A DNA stretch of 64,000 nt. Source: Caballeronia ptereochthonis (GTDB lineage: Bacteria > Pseudomonadota > Gammaproteobacteria > Burkholderiales > Burkholderiaceae). The position numbers and the translations under genes were made by a program. This document shows, in pieces, positions 47,513-57,671 of the stretch. The notes under the pieces were generated by a model. The model saw nothing but the letters and a program-made list of their open reading frames with translations, searched no databases and was not told the DNA's origin. The stretch lies in assembly GCF_001545075.1 (NCBI RefSeq), contig NZ_FCOB02000005.1, positions 186,001-250,000 of the forward strand, written 5' to 3'. Numbering within the stretch: the first letter of the stretch is position 1; every line of letters begins with the position of its first letter.

Positions 47513-47567
47513 GCGGCGCTCCGATGAACCCGAACTTCACTCAATTCGACGTAACGTGAGGAACACT

Positions 47568-48122
47568 TTGCGAACCGGTAAGCTTTCGAAACATATGGCG
47601 CTGGCGCTTGCGTTGTCGATGGTTCTCGGCTTGGGCGCGACTGCCAGCGCGAGCGCACAGGAAGCACGCATCGCGGCGGTCAATTCCGACCGCATCCTGC
47701 GCGAATCTGCCGCGGCGAAGGCGGCGCAGTCGAAGCTCGAACAGGAATTCTCGAAGCGCGACAAGGGGCTGCAGGACATGGCGCAGCGCCTCAAGGCCAT
47801 GTCGGACAACATCGACAAGAACGGTTCCTCGATGTCGCCGACGGACCGCGCGGCGCGCCAGCGCGACCTCGCGCAACTCGACGCGGACTTCCAGCGCAAG
47901 CAGCGCGAATTCCGCGAAGACCTGAACCAGCGCCGCAACGAGGAACTGGCGGCCGTGCTGGACCGGGCGAACAAGGTGATCAAGCAGATCGCGGAACAGC
48001 AGCACTATGACCTGATCGTGCAGGAGGCGGTGTATGTGAGCCCGCGCATCGACATCACGGATCAGGTGCTGAAGGCGCTCGCCGCCACGACGCCGAACGG
48101 CGCGGGCTCGAGCCCGAACTGA
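47568..48122 (+). CDS. skp: Periplasmic OmpH/Skp family chaperone
   Basis: Trimeric chaperone that holds unfolded outer-membrane proteins on their way to BamA. 184 residues. Signal peptide LALALSMVLGLGATASASAQ, cleavage after ASAQ. The mature part starts ARIAAVNSDRILRESAAAK and is followed by a long charged coiled coil (about 45-135, tentacle arms) and a short strand HYDLIVQEAVYV. I chose a TTG at 47568, with GAGGAAC upstream; a GTG at 47556 in frame would use up that ribosome site. It lies 55 bases after bamA. Confidence 0.92.
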   Translation: MRTGKLSKHMALALALSMVLGLGATASASAQEARIAAVNSDRILRESAAAKAAQSKLEQEFSKRDKGLQDMAQRLKAMSDNIDKNGSSMSPTDRAARQRDLAQLDADFQRKQREFREDLNQRRNEELAAVLDRANKVIKQIAEQQHYDLIVQEAVYVSPRIDITDQVLKALAATTPNGAGSSPN

Positions 48123-48138
48123 CGAGGACTGAGACGAG

Positions 48139-49230
48139 ATGGCATCAGGCATGGCGATCACGCTCGACGATCTGGTCAAGCGCTTCGGCGGCGAAGTGGT
48201 CGGCGACGGGGCGCATCGCGTCGAGAGTCTCGCACCGCTCGACAAGGCCGGTCCCGCCCAGCTCGCGTTTCTCGCGAATCAGAAGTACCTGCCGCAGGTC
48301 GAGACGACGCGCGCCGGCGCAGTGCTGATTTCGGGCGCCGATCTCGACAAGGTCACGAATCGCGCGGGCAGTAATTTCATCGTCACGCCGAACCCCTACG
48401 CTTACTTCGCGCGCGTGGCGCAGGCGTTCATCGACCTGGCCGCGCCGAAGGCGGTTCCGGGCGTGCATCCGAGCGCTTACGTCGATCCGGACGCGAAGGT
48501 CGCGGCAAGCGCGGTCATCGGTCCGCACGTGACCGTCGAGGCGGGCGCGGTGGTGGGCGAGCGCGTGAAGCTCGATGCGGGCGCAGTCGTCGGCCGGGGC
48601 GTGAAGCTCGGCGACGACGTGCATCTGTATCCCAATGTCACCCTCTATCACGGCTGCAAGCTCGGCGCGCGCGTGATCGTGCATGCGGGCGCGGTGATCG
48701 GCGCGGACGGCTTCGGCTTCGCGCCGGATTTCGTCGGCGAGGGCGATGCGCGCACCGGAAGCTGGGTGAAGATCCCGCAAGTCGGCGCGGTGGACATCGG
48801 CGACGACGTAGAAATCGGCGCGAACACGACGATCGACCGCGGCGCGATGGCGGATACCGTCATCGAGGAATGCGTGAAGATCGACAATCTCGTGCAGATC
48901 GGCCATAACTGCCGCATCGGTGCGTACACGGTCATTGCCGGTTGCGCGGGCATCGCGGGCAGCACGAACATCGGCCGGCATTGCATGATCGGCGGCGCGG
49001 TGGGCATTGCCGGCCACGTGACGCTGGCGGATTACGTGATCGTCACGGCGCAGTCGGGCGTGTCGAAGTCGCTCCTGAAGCCGGGCATGTATACCAGCGC
49101 CTTTCCGGCGGTGCCGCACGCCGACTGGAACAAGAGCGCGGCGATCATGCGCAATCTCGACAAGATGCGCGAACGCATCAAAGCGCTGGAGACGGCGCTC
49201 GCCGATTCGGGCAAGAACGACGGCGCCTAG
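48139..49230 (+). CDS. lpxD: UDP-3-O-(3-hydroxyacyl)glucosamine N-acyltransferase LpxD
   Basis: Third step of lipid A synthesis. 363 residues. N-terminal uridine-binding domain ([20 protein letters not shown], then [13 protein letters not shown]) precedes a left-handed beta helix of hexapeptide repeats (about 105-320). The catalytic His is in [14 protein letters not shown], and [11 protein letters not shown] is diagnostic. A short C-terminal helix ends [14 protein letters not shown]. The stop codon lies in the 14-base palindrome GGCGCCTAGGCGCC. Confidence 0.97.
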   Translation: MASGMAITLDDLVKRFGGEVVGDGAHRVESLAPLDKAGPAQLAFLANQKYLPQVETTRAGAVLISGADLDKVTNRAGSNFIVTPNPYAYFARVAQAFIDLAAPKAVPGVHPSAYVDPDAKVAASAVIGPHVTVEAGAVVGERVKLDAGAVVGRGVKLGDDVHLYPNVTLYHGCKLGARVIVHAGAVIGADGFGFAPDFVGEGDARTGSWVKIPQVGAVDIGDDVEIGANTTIDRGAMADTVIEECVKIDNLVQIGHNCRIGAYTVIAGCAGIAGSTNIGRHCMIGGAVGIAGHVTLADYVIVTAQSGVSKSLLKPGMYTSAFPAVPHADWNKSAAIMRNLDKMRERIKALETALADSGKNDGA

Positions 49231-49377
49231 GCGCCGGGCTCGGTCGAACGAAGAGCCGAAGCAGAATCAAGAGCGGGCCGCTTCGAGCCGCCCAAGAGAC
49301 ACAGCAATCCCGGGCGGGCGTCGAACACGGCCCGCCATCCAATTTCCGCGCCGGACGCGCGCGTGAGCAGAACGACC

Positions 49378-49836
49378 ATGAGCACAGAAAAAATCAATCT
49401 CGACATCCACAAGATCCTCACGCTGCTGCCGCATCGCTATCCGATCCTGCTCGTGGACCGCGTGCTCGAACTTGAGCCGCACAAGAGTATCAAAGCGTTG
49501 AAGAACGTGACGATCAACGAGCCGTATTTCCAGGGCCACTTCCCGACGCGTCCGGTGATGCCGGGCGTGCTGATCCTCGAGGCGCTCGCACAGACCGCGG
49601 CGCTTCTGACGTTCGCGGAAGAGCCGCACGATCCGACCACGACGCTCTACTACTTCGTCGGCATCGACGGCGCGCGCTTCAAGCGCGTGGTGGAGCCGGG
49701 CGATCAGCTGATCCTCAACGTTCATTTCGAGCGGTACATGCGGGGCATCTGGAAGTTCAAGGCGCGCGCCGAAGTGGACGGCGCAACCGCCGCCGAAGCC
49801 GAGCTCATGTGTACCGTCAAGAACACGGACGCCTGA
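49378..49836 (+). CDS. fabZ: 3-hydroxyacyl-ACP dehydratase FabZ
   Basis: Hot-dog-fold dehydratase of fatty acid synthesis, competing with LpxA for 3-hydroxyacyl-ACP. 152 residues. Seen: [14 protein letters not shown], the catalytic His54 in [20 protein letters not shown] and Glu68 in the same helix. ATG 49378 is preceded by GTGAGCAGAACGACC with a weak ribosome site; the in-frame start at 49363 would add SRTT-like residues. It lies between lpxD and lpxA, the conserved order. Confidence 0.97.
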   Translation: MSTEKINLDIHKILTLLPHRYPILLVDRVLELEPHKSIKALKNVTINEPYFQGHFPTRPVMPGVLILEALAQTAALLTFAEEPHDPTTTLYYFVGIDGARFKRVVEPGDQLILNVHFERYMRGIWKFKARAEVDGATAAEAELMCTVKNTDA

Positions 49837-49900
49837 GCGCATTTGCGTTCACCCCGCGTTCATCGTAACGAGCAGCACGAACAGCATAGGCGAAAAGCGC

Positions 49901-50689
49901 ATGAGCAAGATTCACCCAACCGCGATCATCGAGCCGGGCGCCCAGCTCGACGAGTCCGTCGAGATCGGGCCGTATGCGATCGTCGGTTCGCACGTCGTGA
50001 TCGGCGCGGGCACGACCGTCGGCTCGCACAGCGTGATCGAAGGCCATACGACGATCGGCCGCGACAACCGCATCGGCCATTACGCGTCGATCGGCGGCCG
50101 GCCGCAGGACATGAAGTACAAGGGCGAGCCGACGCGCCTCGAAATCGGCGACCGCAATACCATCCGCGAATTCACGACGCTGCACACGGGCACGGTGCAA
50201 GACCAGGGCCTGACGTCGATCGGCAGCGACTGCTGGATCATGGCGTACGTGCACGTCGGCCATGACTGCCGTCTCGGCAACAACGTCATCATGTCGAGCA
50301 ACGCGCAACTGGCGGGGCACGTGATCGTCGGCGATCACGCGATCGTCGGCGGCATGTCGGGCGTGCATCAGTTCGTGCGCATCGGCGCGCATTCCATGCT
50401 CGGCGGCGCATCGGCGCTCGTGCAGGACGTGCCGCCGTTCGTCATCGCGGCGGGCAACAAGGCGGAGCCGCACGGCATCAACGTCGAGGGCCTGCGCCGC
50501 CGCGGCTTCACGCCCGACGCCATCTCGGCGCTGCGCTCGGCGTACCGCATCGTCTACAAGAGCGGCCTGTCGCTCGAGGAGGCGAAGGTGCAGTTGGCGG
50601 AGCTGAGCACGGCGGGCGGTGAGGGCGACGAGCCCGTCAGGGCATTTTCCGACTTCATCGCGGCGTCGCAGCGCGGCATCATCCGCTAG
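49901..50689 (+). CDS. lpxA: UDP-N-acetylglucosamine O-acyltransferase LpxA
   Basis: First step of lipid A synthesis. 262 residues. Hexapeptide beta helix from the start ([20 protein letters not shown]). [12 protein letters not shown] (about 65-76) is a conserved loop, and His121 in [12 protein letters not shown] corresponds to the catalytic His125 of E. coli. [20 protein letters not shown] begins the C-terminal helical domain. lpxB starts 12 bases after the stop. Confidence 0.97.
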   Translation: MSKIHPTAIIEPGAQLDESVEIGPYAIVGSHVVIGAGTTVGSHSVIEGHTTIGRDNRIGHYASIGGRPQDMKYKGEPTRLEIGDRNTIREFTTLHTGTVQDQGLTSIGSDCWIMAYVHVGHDCRLGNNVIMSSNAQLAGHVIVGDHAIVGGMSGVHQFVRIGAHSMLGGASALVQDVPPFVIAAGNKAEPHGINVEGLRRRGFTPDAISALRSAYRIVYKSGLSLEEAKVQLAELSTAGGEGDEPVRAFSDFIAASQRGIIR

Positions 50690-50701
50690 ACACGCCGCCC
50701 G

Positions 50702-51868
50702 ATGACCCTGATCACCCATCCGCCGCGCGTCGCGATGGTCGCGGGCGAGCCTTCTGGCGACCTGCTCGCGGCGTCGCTGCTCGCAGGCCTGCGGAACGCA
50801 CTGCCCGAGGGCACGCGCTATAGCGGCATCGGCGGCCCGCGCATGACGGCCGAAGGCTTCGAGGCGCACTGGCCGATGGACAAGCTGACCGTGCGCGGCT
50901 ACGTCGAAGCGCTGAAGCACATTCCCGAGATTCTCGGCATCCGCAACGAGATCAAGCGTCAGTTGCTTGCGGAGCCGCCTTCGGTTTTCGTGGGCGTGGA
51001 CGCGCCCGATTTCAATTTCGGCCTCGAGCAGCCCTTGCGCGAAGCGGGCATCCCGACCGTCCATTTCGTGTGCCCGTCGATCTGGGCGTGGCGCGGCGGG
51101 CGCATCAAGAAGATCGTGAAAGCGGTCGATCACATGCTCTGCGTATTTCCGTTCGAGACGGCGCTGCTGGAAAAGGCGGGCGTGGCGGCGAGCTACGTCG
51201 GTCACCCGCTGGCGGACGAGATTCCGCTCGAACCGGACACGATGGGCGCACGCCGAGAGCTCGGCATCGCCGAGGGCGGTCCGGTGATCGCCGTGCTGCC
51301 GGGCAGCCGCCGCTCGGAAATCTCGCTGATCGGCCCGACCTTCTTCGACGCGATGGAGCTGATGCAGCTTCGCGAGCCGGGTGTGCGCTTCCTGATGCCG
51401 GCGGCGAATCCAGCGCTGCGCGAACTGCTGCAGCCGCTCGTGGATGCGCATCCGCGTCTCTCGCTGACGGTCACCGACGGCCGTGCGCAAACCGCGATGA
51501 CCGCCGCCGACGCGATCCTCGTGAAAAGCGGCACGGTGACGCTGGAGGCGGCGCTGCTCAAGAAGCCGATGGTCATCTCCTACAAGGTGCCCTGGCTGAC
51601 GGGTCAGATCATGAAGCGGCAGGGTTATCTGCCCTATGTCGGGCTGCCGAACATTCTCGCCGGACGCTTCGTGGTGCCGGAGATTCTCCAGCACTTCGCG
51701 GCGCCCGAGGCGCTCGCCGACGCCACGCTGAAACAGTTGAACGACGAGGCGAACCGCCGTACGCTGAGAGAAATTTTCACCGACATGCATATCGCGCTGC
51801 GCCAGAATACGTCGCAGAAGGCGGCCGAAGCCGTGGCGCGGGTGCTCGACACGCGGAGGCCGCGATAA
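50702..51868 (+). CDS. lpxB: Lipid-A-disaccharide synthase LpxB
   Basis: Membrane-associated glycosyltransferase joining lipid X and UDP-diacylglucosamine. 388 residues. Seen: [80 protein letters not shown], and [20 protein letters not shown] near 280-299. The final A of the TAA stop is the first base of the rnhB start codon. Confidence 0.97.
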   Translation: MTLITHPPRVAMVAGEPSGDLLAASLLAGLRNALPEGTRYSGIGGPRMTAEGFEAHWPMDKLTVRGYVEALKHIPEILGIRNEIKRQLLAEPPSVFVGVDAPDFNFGLEQPLREAGIPTVHFVCPSIWAWRGGRIKKIVKAVDHMLCVFPFETALLEKAGVAASYVGHPLADEIPLEPDTMGARRELGIAEGGPVIAVLPGSRRSEISLIGPTFFDAMELMQLREPGVRFLMPAANPALRELLQPLVDAHPRLSLTVTDGRAQTAMTAADAILVKSGTVTLEAALLKKPMVISYKVPWLTGQIMKRQGYLPYVGLPNILAGRFVVPEILQHFAAPEALADATLKQLNDEANRRTLREIFTDMHIALRQNTSQKAAEAVARVLDTRRPR

Positions 51869-52578
51869 TGGCGCGTCAGGCAAAGCAGACGTCGAAGCAG
51901 GGCGGGCTCGATTTCAGCTCGCCCTTCGACGTCATTTGCGGCGTGGACGAGGCGGGGCGCGGCCCTCTCGCGGGGCCGGTCGTGGCCGCGGCGGTCATTT
52001 TCGATCCGGCCAAGCCCCGGATCAACGGCCTCGACGATTCCAAGGTCCTGACCGCCAGGAAGCGTGAAGAACTCTACGAAAAGATCGTCGATCGCGCGCT
52101 CGCGTATTGCATCGCGTCGGCGAGCGTCGAGGAAATCGACACCATCAATATCCTGCACGCGAGCATGCTCGCGATGAAGCGCGCAGTGGAAGGGCTTTCC
52201 ATCGCGCCGACGCTCGTCAAAGTGGACGGCAACCGCTGCCCGGTGCTGTCGATCCGCTCGGAAGCGGTGATCGGCGGCGACGCGCTCGTCAAGCAGATCT
52301 CGGCGGCATCGATTCTCGCGAAAGTCACGCGCGACCGCATGCTGCTGGAACTGCACGAGACGTATCCGGTGTACGGCTTCGACGCGCATTCGGGCTACGG
52401 CACGCCTCAGCATCTGAAGGCGCTGCGCGAGCATGGCCCGTGCGAGCATCACCGGCGCTCGTTCGCGCCCGTGCGCGAGGCGCACGTCCTGTTCGGCTCG
52501 GTCCTGCCCGAGATCGCGCCCGAGGTGCTTCAGGCGGCGTCCACGCTCGAAGACGATCCGGACGCGCTCGCCTTCTGA
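51868..52578 (+). CDS. rnhB: Ribonuclease HII
   Basis: Cleaves RNA in RNA-DNA hybrids and starts ribonucleotide excision repair. 236 residues. Catalytic residues: [19 protein letters not shown] (Asp, Glu; about 25-43), VDGNRCPVL (Asp) and [17 protein letters not shown] (Asp). [20 protein letters not shown] is the usual C-terminal signature. Overlap with lpxB by one base shows it belongs to the lpx operon. Confidence 0.97.
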   Translation: MARQAKQTSKQGGLDFSSPFDVICGVDEAGRGPLAGPVVAAAVIFDPAKPRINGLDDSKVLTARKREELYEKIVDRALAYCIASASVEEIDTINILHASMLAMKRAVEGLSIAPTLVKVDGNRCPVLSIRSEAVIGGDALVKQISAASILAKVTRDRMLLELHETYPVYGFDAHSGYGTPQHLKALREHGPCEHHRRSFAPVREAHVLFGSVLPEIAPEVLQAASTLEDDPDALAF

Positions 52579-52595
52579 GCGGCACTCAACTCAAC

Positions 52596-53375
52596 GTGAA
52601 ATCCATCACTTCGCGGGACAACCCGCTCTACAAGCGCATCAAGGCGCTGGCCGGTTCGACCGCGCAGCAGCGGCGCAGCGCCCACGCGCTGCTCGAAGGC
52701 CTGCATCTCGCGTCCGCCTACCTCGACGCGGCGGGACAGCCCGAAACCTGTGTCGTCACCGAAGGCGCGCTCACGCATGCCGAGGCGCGCGAGATCGTCG
52801 CGCGGATCGAGGAGAAGCGCGTCGTCGTGCTGCCGGATGCGCTCTTCGGTCAGCTCTCCAGCGTCGTGCATGGCGTGGGCATGCTGCTGCTCGTCGAGAA
52901 GATCGACGCCGAACTGCCCGGGCGCGTCGCCGAAACCTGCGTGATTCTCGACGGCATTCAGGATGCGGGCAACGTCGGCTCGATTCTGCGCAGCGCCGCG
53001 GCGGCGGGCGTCACGCGCGTGTTCTGCGCGCCGGGGACGGCGTATGCATGGTCGTCGAAGGTGCTGCGCTCGGGCATGGGCGCGCACTTCCTGCTGGATA
53101 TCTTCGAGGACGTCGAACCCGCGGACCTGATCGCGCGTCTCGACGCGCCGGTGACCATCACCGATTCGCACGGCGCGAGCGCGCTCTACGATTGCGATCT
53201 GTCGGGCGCGCTGGCGTGGGTGTTCGGCAACGAAGGGGCGGGCGTGTCGCAGGTCTGGCGCGATGCAGTCACGCATCGCGTGACGATTCCGCAGCCGGGC
53301 GGCATGGAGTCGCTCAACGTGGCGGCCGCGGCGGCAATCTGTCTGTTCGAGCAGTGCCGCCAGCAGCGCGGCTGA
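52596..53375 (+). CDS. TrmH/SpoU-family RNA 2'-O-methyltransferase
   Basis: SPOUT-class (knotted) methyltransferase acting on rRNA or tRNA; the target is not clear. 259 residues from GTG 52596. An N-terminal RNA-binding substrate domain (RDNPLYKRIKALAGSTAQQR, then HALLEGLHLASAYL) precedes the SpoU motifs: LDGIQDAGNVGSILRSAAAA, ALAWVFGNEGAGVS and IPQPGGMESLNVAAAAAICL. It resembles the RlmB/TsnR group. The gene lies 17 bases after rnhB and is the last of the block, converging on ppsR with an 8-base gap. Confidence 0.92.
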   Translation: MKSITSRDNPLYKRIKALAGSTAQQRRSAHALLEGLHLASAYLDAAGQPETCVVTEGALTHAEAREIVARIEEKRVVVLPDALFGQLSSVVHGVGMLLLVEKIDAELPGRVAETCVILDGIQDAGNVGSILRSAAAAGVTRVFCAPGTAYAWSSKVLRSGMGAHFLLDIFEDVEPADLIARLDAPVTITDSHGASALYDCDLSGALAWVFGNEGAGVSQVWRDAVTHRVTIPQPGGMESLNVAAAAAICLFEQCRQQRG

Positions 53376-53383
53376 TCCGCTGA

Positions 53384-54202
53384 TCAGTAATAGGATGGCC
53401 GTTCCGGCTTCACTTCCTGCAGGATCGTCGTGGCGATCTCTTCGATCGACTTGTGCGTCGACGAGAGCCACTTGATGCCCTCGCGCTTCATCATCATTTC
53501 CGCTTCGTTGATCTCGTAGCGGCAGTTCTCCAGCGCCGCATACTTGCTGCCGGGGCGCCGCTCGTTGCGAATCTCGGCCAGCCGCTGCGGATCGATCGAC
53601 AGGCCGAACATTTTCAGGCGATGCTCGAGCAAGGGTGTGGGCAGCTTGCCGCGCTCGAAATCTTCCGGAATCAGCGGATAGTTCGCGGCCTTCACGCCGT
53701 ACTGCATCGCCAGATAGAGGCTCGTCGGCGTCTTGCCGCTACGCGATACGCCGACCAGAATCACGTCGGCATCGGCCAGATTGCGGTTGGACTGGCCGTC
53801 GTCGTGCGCGAGCGAGAAGTTGATCGCCTCGATCCGGTTCTTGTATTCCTCGGTGTCGGCGTTCTGGTGGACACGGCCCATCGCGTGGGTCGACTTCATT
53901 TCCAGTTCGTGCTCGAGCGGCTCGATGAAGGTCTGGAACATGTCGAGCACGAGCGCGTTGCAGCCCTTGACGACCTCATTGGACGCGCTGTCGACGAGCG
54001 TCGTGAAGACGATCGGCCGCCGTCCGTCGAGCGCGACGGCTTCGTTGATCTTCTCGACGGTCGCGTAAGCCTTGTCGATCGAATCGACGAAGGGCACGCG
54101 CACGAGCCGGAACTTTTGATCGAACTGGGCGAGGATCGAATGCGCGAAGGTTTCGGCAGTGATCCCTGTACCGTCGGAAACGATGAATACGGAAGGCGGC
54201 AT
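53384..54202 (-). CDS. ppsR: PEP synthase regulatory protein PpsR (DUF299)
   Basis: Bifunctional kinase and pyrophosphorylase that inactivates PEP synthase by ADP-dependent threonine phosphorylation and reactivates it by phosphate-dependent removal. 272 residues from ATG 54202. It begins PPSVFIVSDGTGITAETFAH, with the family's SDGTGITA, and has the P-loop GVSRSGKTPTSLYLA near 154-168. An in-frame upstream start to 54259 lacks conservation. Its divergence from ppsA, 492 bases apart, matches its function. Confidence 0.96.
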   Translation of the reverse strand: MPPSVFIVSDGTGITAETFAHSILAQFDQKFRLVRVPFVDSIDKAYATVEKINEAVALDGRRPIVFTTLVDSASNEVVKGCNALVLDMFQTFIEPLEHELEMKSTHAMGRVHQNADTEEYKNRIEAINFSLAHDDGQSNRNLADADVILVGVSRSGKTPTSLYLAMQYGVKAANYPLIPEDFERGKLPTPLLEHRLKMFGLSIDPQRLAEIRNERRPGSKYAALENCRYEINEAEMMMKREGIKWLSSTHKSIEEIATTILQEVKPERPSYY

Positions 54203-54491
54203 CGGCGAAAAGGACCAGTTGGGGAACGAGTTGAAGCGGGTGCGCTCAAACGGTAACAAACGGGGAATGAGCGCGAGACACCTGGCGCGGCGCAGGAAAA
54301 GCCTGTGTTACATTGACTGCGCAGCGGCTGTGCGCCGGCGAACCCCGCGGCGTCAAAGACCTCGATTTTGCCGTGGAATTACTGTCTTTGCCGAACCAAA
54401 ATTGAGAATCGGCACGGTAGAATAGCGGCAACCTGTTCGATAAGCAATTGCGGACAAATTGATGCGGATTTTCGTCAAATCGCGGTCGTTT

Positions 54492-54518
54492 CGTGGGTTT
54501 TGGCATCCAAAACCCACG
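54492..54518. repeat. 12-bp perfect inverted repeat in the ppsA leader
   Basis: CGTGGGTTTTGG, loop CAT, CCAAAACCCACG: 12 perfect pairs with a three-base centre. It lies about 180 bases before the ppsA start and 290 before ppsR. The AT-rich interior and tight spacing fit either an operator or an RNA hairpin. Confidence 0.7.
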
Positions 54519-54613
54519 TTGTCGAGCAGATTTCAGACGTCCCGCTTCTTTTTGCATGACCCTCCGGCTCCGGTGGCGTGCTCTCCGATGGTTTATCAAA
54601 CAGGTTGTGCGAG

Positions 54614-54646
54614 ATGCGGCGGCGCTTCCAATGAGCGTCGCCGCAT
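54614..54646 (+). repeat. 13-bp hairpin close to the ppsA start
   Basis: ATGCGGCGGCGCT, loop TCCAATG, AGCGTCGCCGCAT. All 13 positions pair if one G-U is allowed. It ends 48 bases before the ppsA ATG and so would lie in the mRNA leader. Confidence 0.6.
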
Positions 54647-54694
54647 ATGAGCCCACTCGTGCGATCGTGAATTCCATCCACCTTAGGGGCTTGT

Positions 54695-57112
54695 ATGACC
54701 AACGCAGTCAATGTTGCGAAAGATGTCGCAAAGGATCAGGCGTATGTAGTTCCATTCGAGCAGTTGCGAATGACCGACGTGGAAATCGTCGGTGGCAAGA
54801 ATGCGTCGCTCGGCGAAATGATCAGCCAGCTTTCCGAAGCCGGCGTTCGCGTGCCGACGGGCTTCGCCACGACCGCGCTCGCATTCCGCGACTTCCTCCA
54901 GCACAACGACCTGACCGACCGCATCGCCAAACGTCTCGAGACGCTCGACGTCGACGACGTGAAAGCGCTCGCCGAGTGCGGCCGCGAAATCCGCCAGTGG
55001 ATCGTCGACGCGCCGCTGCAGCCGCGTCTCGAAGATGAAATCCGCCGTCAATTCGAAGTTCTCCAGAACGGCTCGCCCGAAGAGCTTTCGTTCGCCGTGC
55101 GTTCGTCCGCGACCGCCGAGGACTTGCCGGATGCATCCTTCGCGGGCCAGCAGGAAAGCTATCTGAACGTGGTCGGCATCGAGGACGTCCTCGATCGCAT
55201 GAAGCACGTGTTCGCATCGCTCTACAACGACCGCGCCATCTCTTATCGCGTCCACAAGGGCTTCACGCATGCCGAGGTCGCATTGTCGGCGGGCGTGCAG
55301 CGCATGGTGCGCTCGGACGTCGGCGCGGCCGGTGTGATGTTCACCATCGACACCGAATCGGGCTTCAAGGACACCGTGTTCATCACGTCGAGCTACGGCC
55401 TCGGTGAAACGGTCGTGCAGGGCGCGGTGAACCCGGACGAGTTCCACGTCTTCAAGACCACGCTCGAGCAGGGCAAGTATCCGATCATCCGCCGCTCGAT
55501 CGGCTCGAAGCTCATCAAGATGGAGTTCACGAAGCCGGGCGAGCCGGGCCGCGTGAAGACCGTCGACGTGCCGCATGAGCAGCGCAACCGCTTCTCGATC
55601 ACCGACGAAGACGTGATCGAGCTCGCGAAGTACGCGGTGATCATCGAGAAGCACTATCAGCGTCCGATGGACATCGAGTGGGGCAAGGACGGCCGCGACG
55701 GCAAGCTGTTCATCCTCCAGGCGCGCCCGGAAACGGTGAAGAGCCAGGCGGCCGGCAAGGCCGAGATGCGCTTCAAGCTGAAGGGCCAGTCGAACGTGCT
55801 GACGACCGGCCGCGCGATCGGCCAGAAGATCGGCGCGGGTCCCGTGCGCGTGATTCACGATCCGTCGGAAATGGAGCGCGTGCAGCCGGGCGACGTGCTG
55901 GTCGCGGACATGACCGACCCGAACTGGGAGCCGGTGATGAAGCGCGCATCGGCCATCGTGACGAACCGCGGCGGCCGTACCTGCCACGCGGCAATCATTG
56001 CGCGTGAGCTGGGCGTGCCGGCGGTGGTCGGCTGCGGCGACGCCACCGACGTGCTGAAGGACGGCGCGCTCGTCACGGTTTCGTGCGCGGAAGGCGACGA
56101 AGGCAAGATCTACGACGGCCTGCTCGAAACCGAGGTCACGGAAGTGCAGCGCGGCGAGCTGCCGAAGATTCCCGTGAAGATCATGATGAACGTCGGCAAC
56201 CCGCAGCTCGCGTTCGACTTCGCGCAGTTGCCGAACGCGGGCGTCGGCCTCGCGCGGCTGGAATTCATCATCAACAACAACATCGGCGTGCACCCGAAGG
56301 CGATTCTGGAGTACCCGAACGTCGACGCCGATCTGAAGAAGGCGGTCGAGAGCGTCGCGCGCGGCCATGCATCGCCGCGTGCGTTCTACGTCGACAAGCT
56401 GACCGAAGGCATCGCGACGATCGCGGCGGCGTTCTATCCGAAGCCCGTCATCGTGCGTCTGTCGGACTTCAAGTCGAACGAGTACAAGAAGCTGATCGGC
56501 GGTTCGCGCTACGAGCCGGACGAAGAGAACCCGATGCTCGGCTTCCGCGGCGCGTCGCGCTATATCGCGGACGACTTCGCCGAGGCGTTCCACATGGAAT
56601 GCATCGCGCTGAAGAAGGTGCGCGAGGAGATGGGCCTCGACAACGTCGAAATCATGGTGCCGTTCGTGCGTACGCTCAAGCAGGCGGAGCGCGTGGTCGG
56701 CCTGCTCGACAAGTTCGGTCTGAAGCGCGGCGTGAATGGCCTGAGGCTCGTGATGATGTGCGAGGTGCCGTCGAACGCGATTCTCGCCGAGCAGTTCCTG
56801 GAGCACTTCGACGGCTTCTCGATCGGCTCGAACGACCTCACGCAACTGACGCTCGGCCTCGACCGCGACTCCGGCATGGAACTGCTGGCGGCGGACTTCG
56901 ATGAACGCGACGAAGCCGTGCAGTTCATGCTCAAGCGCGCAATCGAAACGTGTCTGAGGCTGAACAAGTACGTCGGCATTTGCGGGCAGGGTCCGTCGGA
57001 TCATCCGGACCTCGCGGAGTGGCTCGCGAAGCAGGGCATCGAGTCGATGTCGCTGAATCCGGACACGATCATCGCCACGTGGCAGCAATTGGCGAAGGCC
57101 TTGTCAAAATAA
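54695..57112 (+). CDS. ppsA: Phosphoenolpyruvate synthase
   Basis: Makes PEP from pyruvate and ATP for gluconeogenesis. 805 residues, the usual length. N-terminal ATP-grasp domain: [40 protein letters not shown]. Phospho-His swivel domain: [20 protein letters not shown] with His431 (the Thr two before it is the site modified by PpsR in this family). C-terminal PEP/pyruvate barrel: [58 protein letters not shown] and a [17 protein letters not shown] loop with the catalytic Cys. A T-tract terminator follows. Confidence 0.97.
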   Translation: MTNAVNVAKDVAKDQAYVVPFEQLRMTDVEIVGGKNASLGEMISQLSEAGVRVPTGFATTALAFRDFLQHNDLTDRIAKRLETLDVDDVKALAECGREIRQWIVDAPLQPRLEDEIRRQFEVLQNGSPEELSFAVRSSATAEDLPDASFAGQQESYLNVVGIEDVLDRMKHVFASLYNDRAISYRVHKGFTHAEVALSAGVQRMVRSDVGAAGVMFTIDTESGFKDTVFITSSYGLGETVVQGAVNPDEFHVFKTTLEQGKYPIIRRSIGSKLIKMEFTKPGEPGRVKTVDVPHEQRNRFSITDEDVIELAKYAVIIEKHYQRPMDIEWGKDGRDGKLFILQARPETVKSQAAGKAEMRFKLKGQSNVLTTGRAIGQKIGAGPVRVIHDPSEMERVQPGDVLVADMTDPNWEPVMKRASAIVTNRGGRTCHAAIIARELGVPAVVGCGDATDVLKDGALVTVSCAEGDEGKIYDGLLETEVTEVQRGELPKIPVKIMMNVGNPQLAFDFAQLPNAGVGLARLEFIINNNIGVHPKAILEYPNVDADLKKAVESVARGHASPRAFYVDKLTEGIATIAAAFYPKPVIVRLSDFKSNEYKKLIGGSRYEPDEENPMLGFRGASRYIADDFAEAFHMECIALKKVREEMGLDNVEIMVPFVRTLKQAERVVGLLDKFGLKRGVNGLRLVMMCEVPSNAILAEQFLEHFDGFSIGSNDLTQLTLGLDRDSGMELLAADFDERDEAVQFMLKRAIETCLRLNKYVGICGQGPSDHPDLAEWLAKQGIESMSLNPDTIIATWQQLAKALSK

Positions 57113-57161
57113 GTGAGCAGCGCCTTTCCGGATGCTTTCGGAGAAGCGTGAGCATGCTATA

Positions 57162-57191
57162 AAAACACCCCGGACTTCTCCGGGGTGTTTT
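57162..57191 (+). terminator. Rho-independent terminator after ppsA
   Basis: AAAACACCCCGG, loop ACTTCT, CCGGGGTGTTTT: 12 pairs, with the T-tract forming part of the stem. It is followed 15 bases later by the nfeD start, so nfeD must have read-through or its own promoter. Confidence 0.88.
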
Positions 57192-57206
57192 CGTTTGGAG
57201 ACGAGC

Positions 57207-57635
57207 ATGGCGACGAGCGGGCTGTTCTGGTGGGTGTCGGCGGGCGTGCTGATCGTGCTCGAGCTGTTCACCGGCACGTTCTATCTGCTCATGGTGGCGC
57301 TCGGATTCATCGCGGGCGGCATCGCGCATGCGATGGGCGCGCTGCCGCACGTGCAGTTCGGCGCGGCGGCGCTCGTCGCGCTGATCGCGGTGGTGGTGCT
57401 GCGGCGTTCGCGCTTCGGCAACTGGAAGCGGAGCGACGCCTCGCACGATGCGAACGTGAACCTCGATATCGGCGCGACAGTGCAAGTCGACGAATGGCAC
57501 GATGGCCGCGCGCGGACCATGTATCGCGGCGCGCAGTGGGATGTCGAACTCGCGCCGGGGGAAACCGAAGGCGCGCGCTGGTATCGCATCACGGCGCTCG
57601 ACGGCAACCGGCTCGTCGTCGCGGCCAAGCGTTGA
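57207..57635 (+). CDS. NfeD-like membrane protein
   Basis: 142 residues. Two or three N-terminal membrane helices (LFWWVSAGVLIVLELFTGTF, then LLMVALGFIAGGIAHAM and FGAAALVALIAVVVL) precede a C-terminal OB-fold domain (about 80-142, with DIGATVQVDEW and GARWYRITALDGNRLVVAAK). NfeD proteins pair with SPFH proteins, as the next gene shows. GGAG at 57197-57200 precedes ATG 57207. It is the short form lacking the ClpP-like protease domain. Confidence 0.9.
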   Translation: MATSGLFWWVSAGVLIVLELFTGTFYLLMVALGFIAGGIAHAMGALPHVQFGAAALVALIAVVVLRRSRFGNWKRSDASHDANVNLDIGATVQVDEWHDGRARTMYRGAQWDVELAPGETEGARWYRITALDGNRLVVAAKR

Positions 57636-57671
57636 ACCTTGAAGAGAACAAATCCACCCAGGAGTTGAGAG

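Larger units (their letters stand above)
54203..54694. promoter_or_regulatory. 492-base divergent ppsR / ppsA control region
   Basis: No credible gene; its open frames (for example 54246-54677 on the minus strand) look like non-coding sequence. The stretch is markedly less GC-rich than the genes. It holds two hairpins upstream of ppsA (separate entries) and a TAGAAT hexamer at 54418-54423 that could be a -10 for ppsA, though I see no matching -35 at 16-18 bases. The ppsA leader could therefore be up to about 260 bases long. Confidence 0.5.

Noticed and set aside
49225..49238. GGCGCCTAGGCGCC palindrome at the lpxD stop
   Set aside because: Six-base arms on a GC-rich stop codon context; likely chance, no T-tract.
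54246..54677. Open frame in the ppsR/ppsA spacer
   Set aside because: Less GC-rich, no ribosome site, and it crosses both regulatory hairpins; not protein-like.
54683..57088. 801-codon open frame opposite ppsA
   Set aside because: Antisense shadow of a clear PEP synthase; Arg/His-rich translation without domains.
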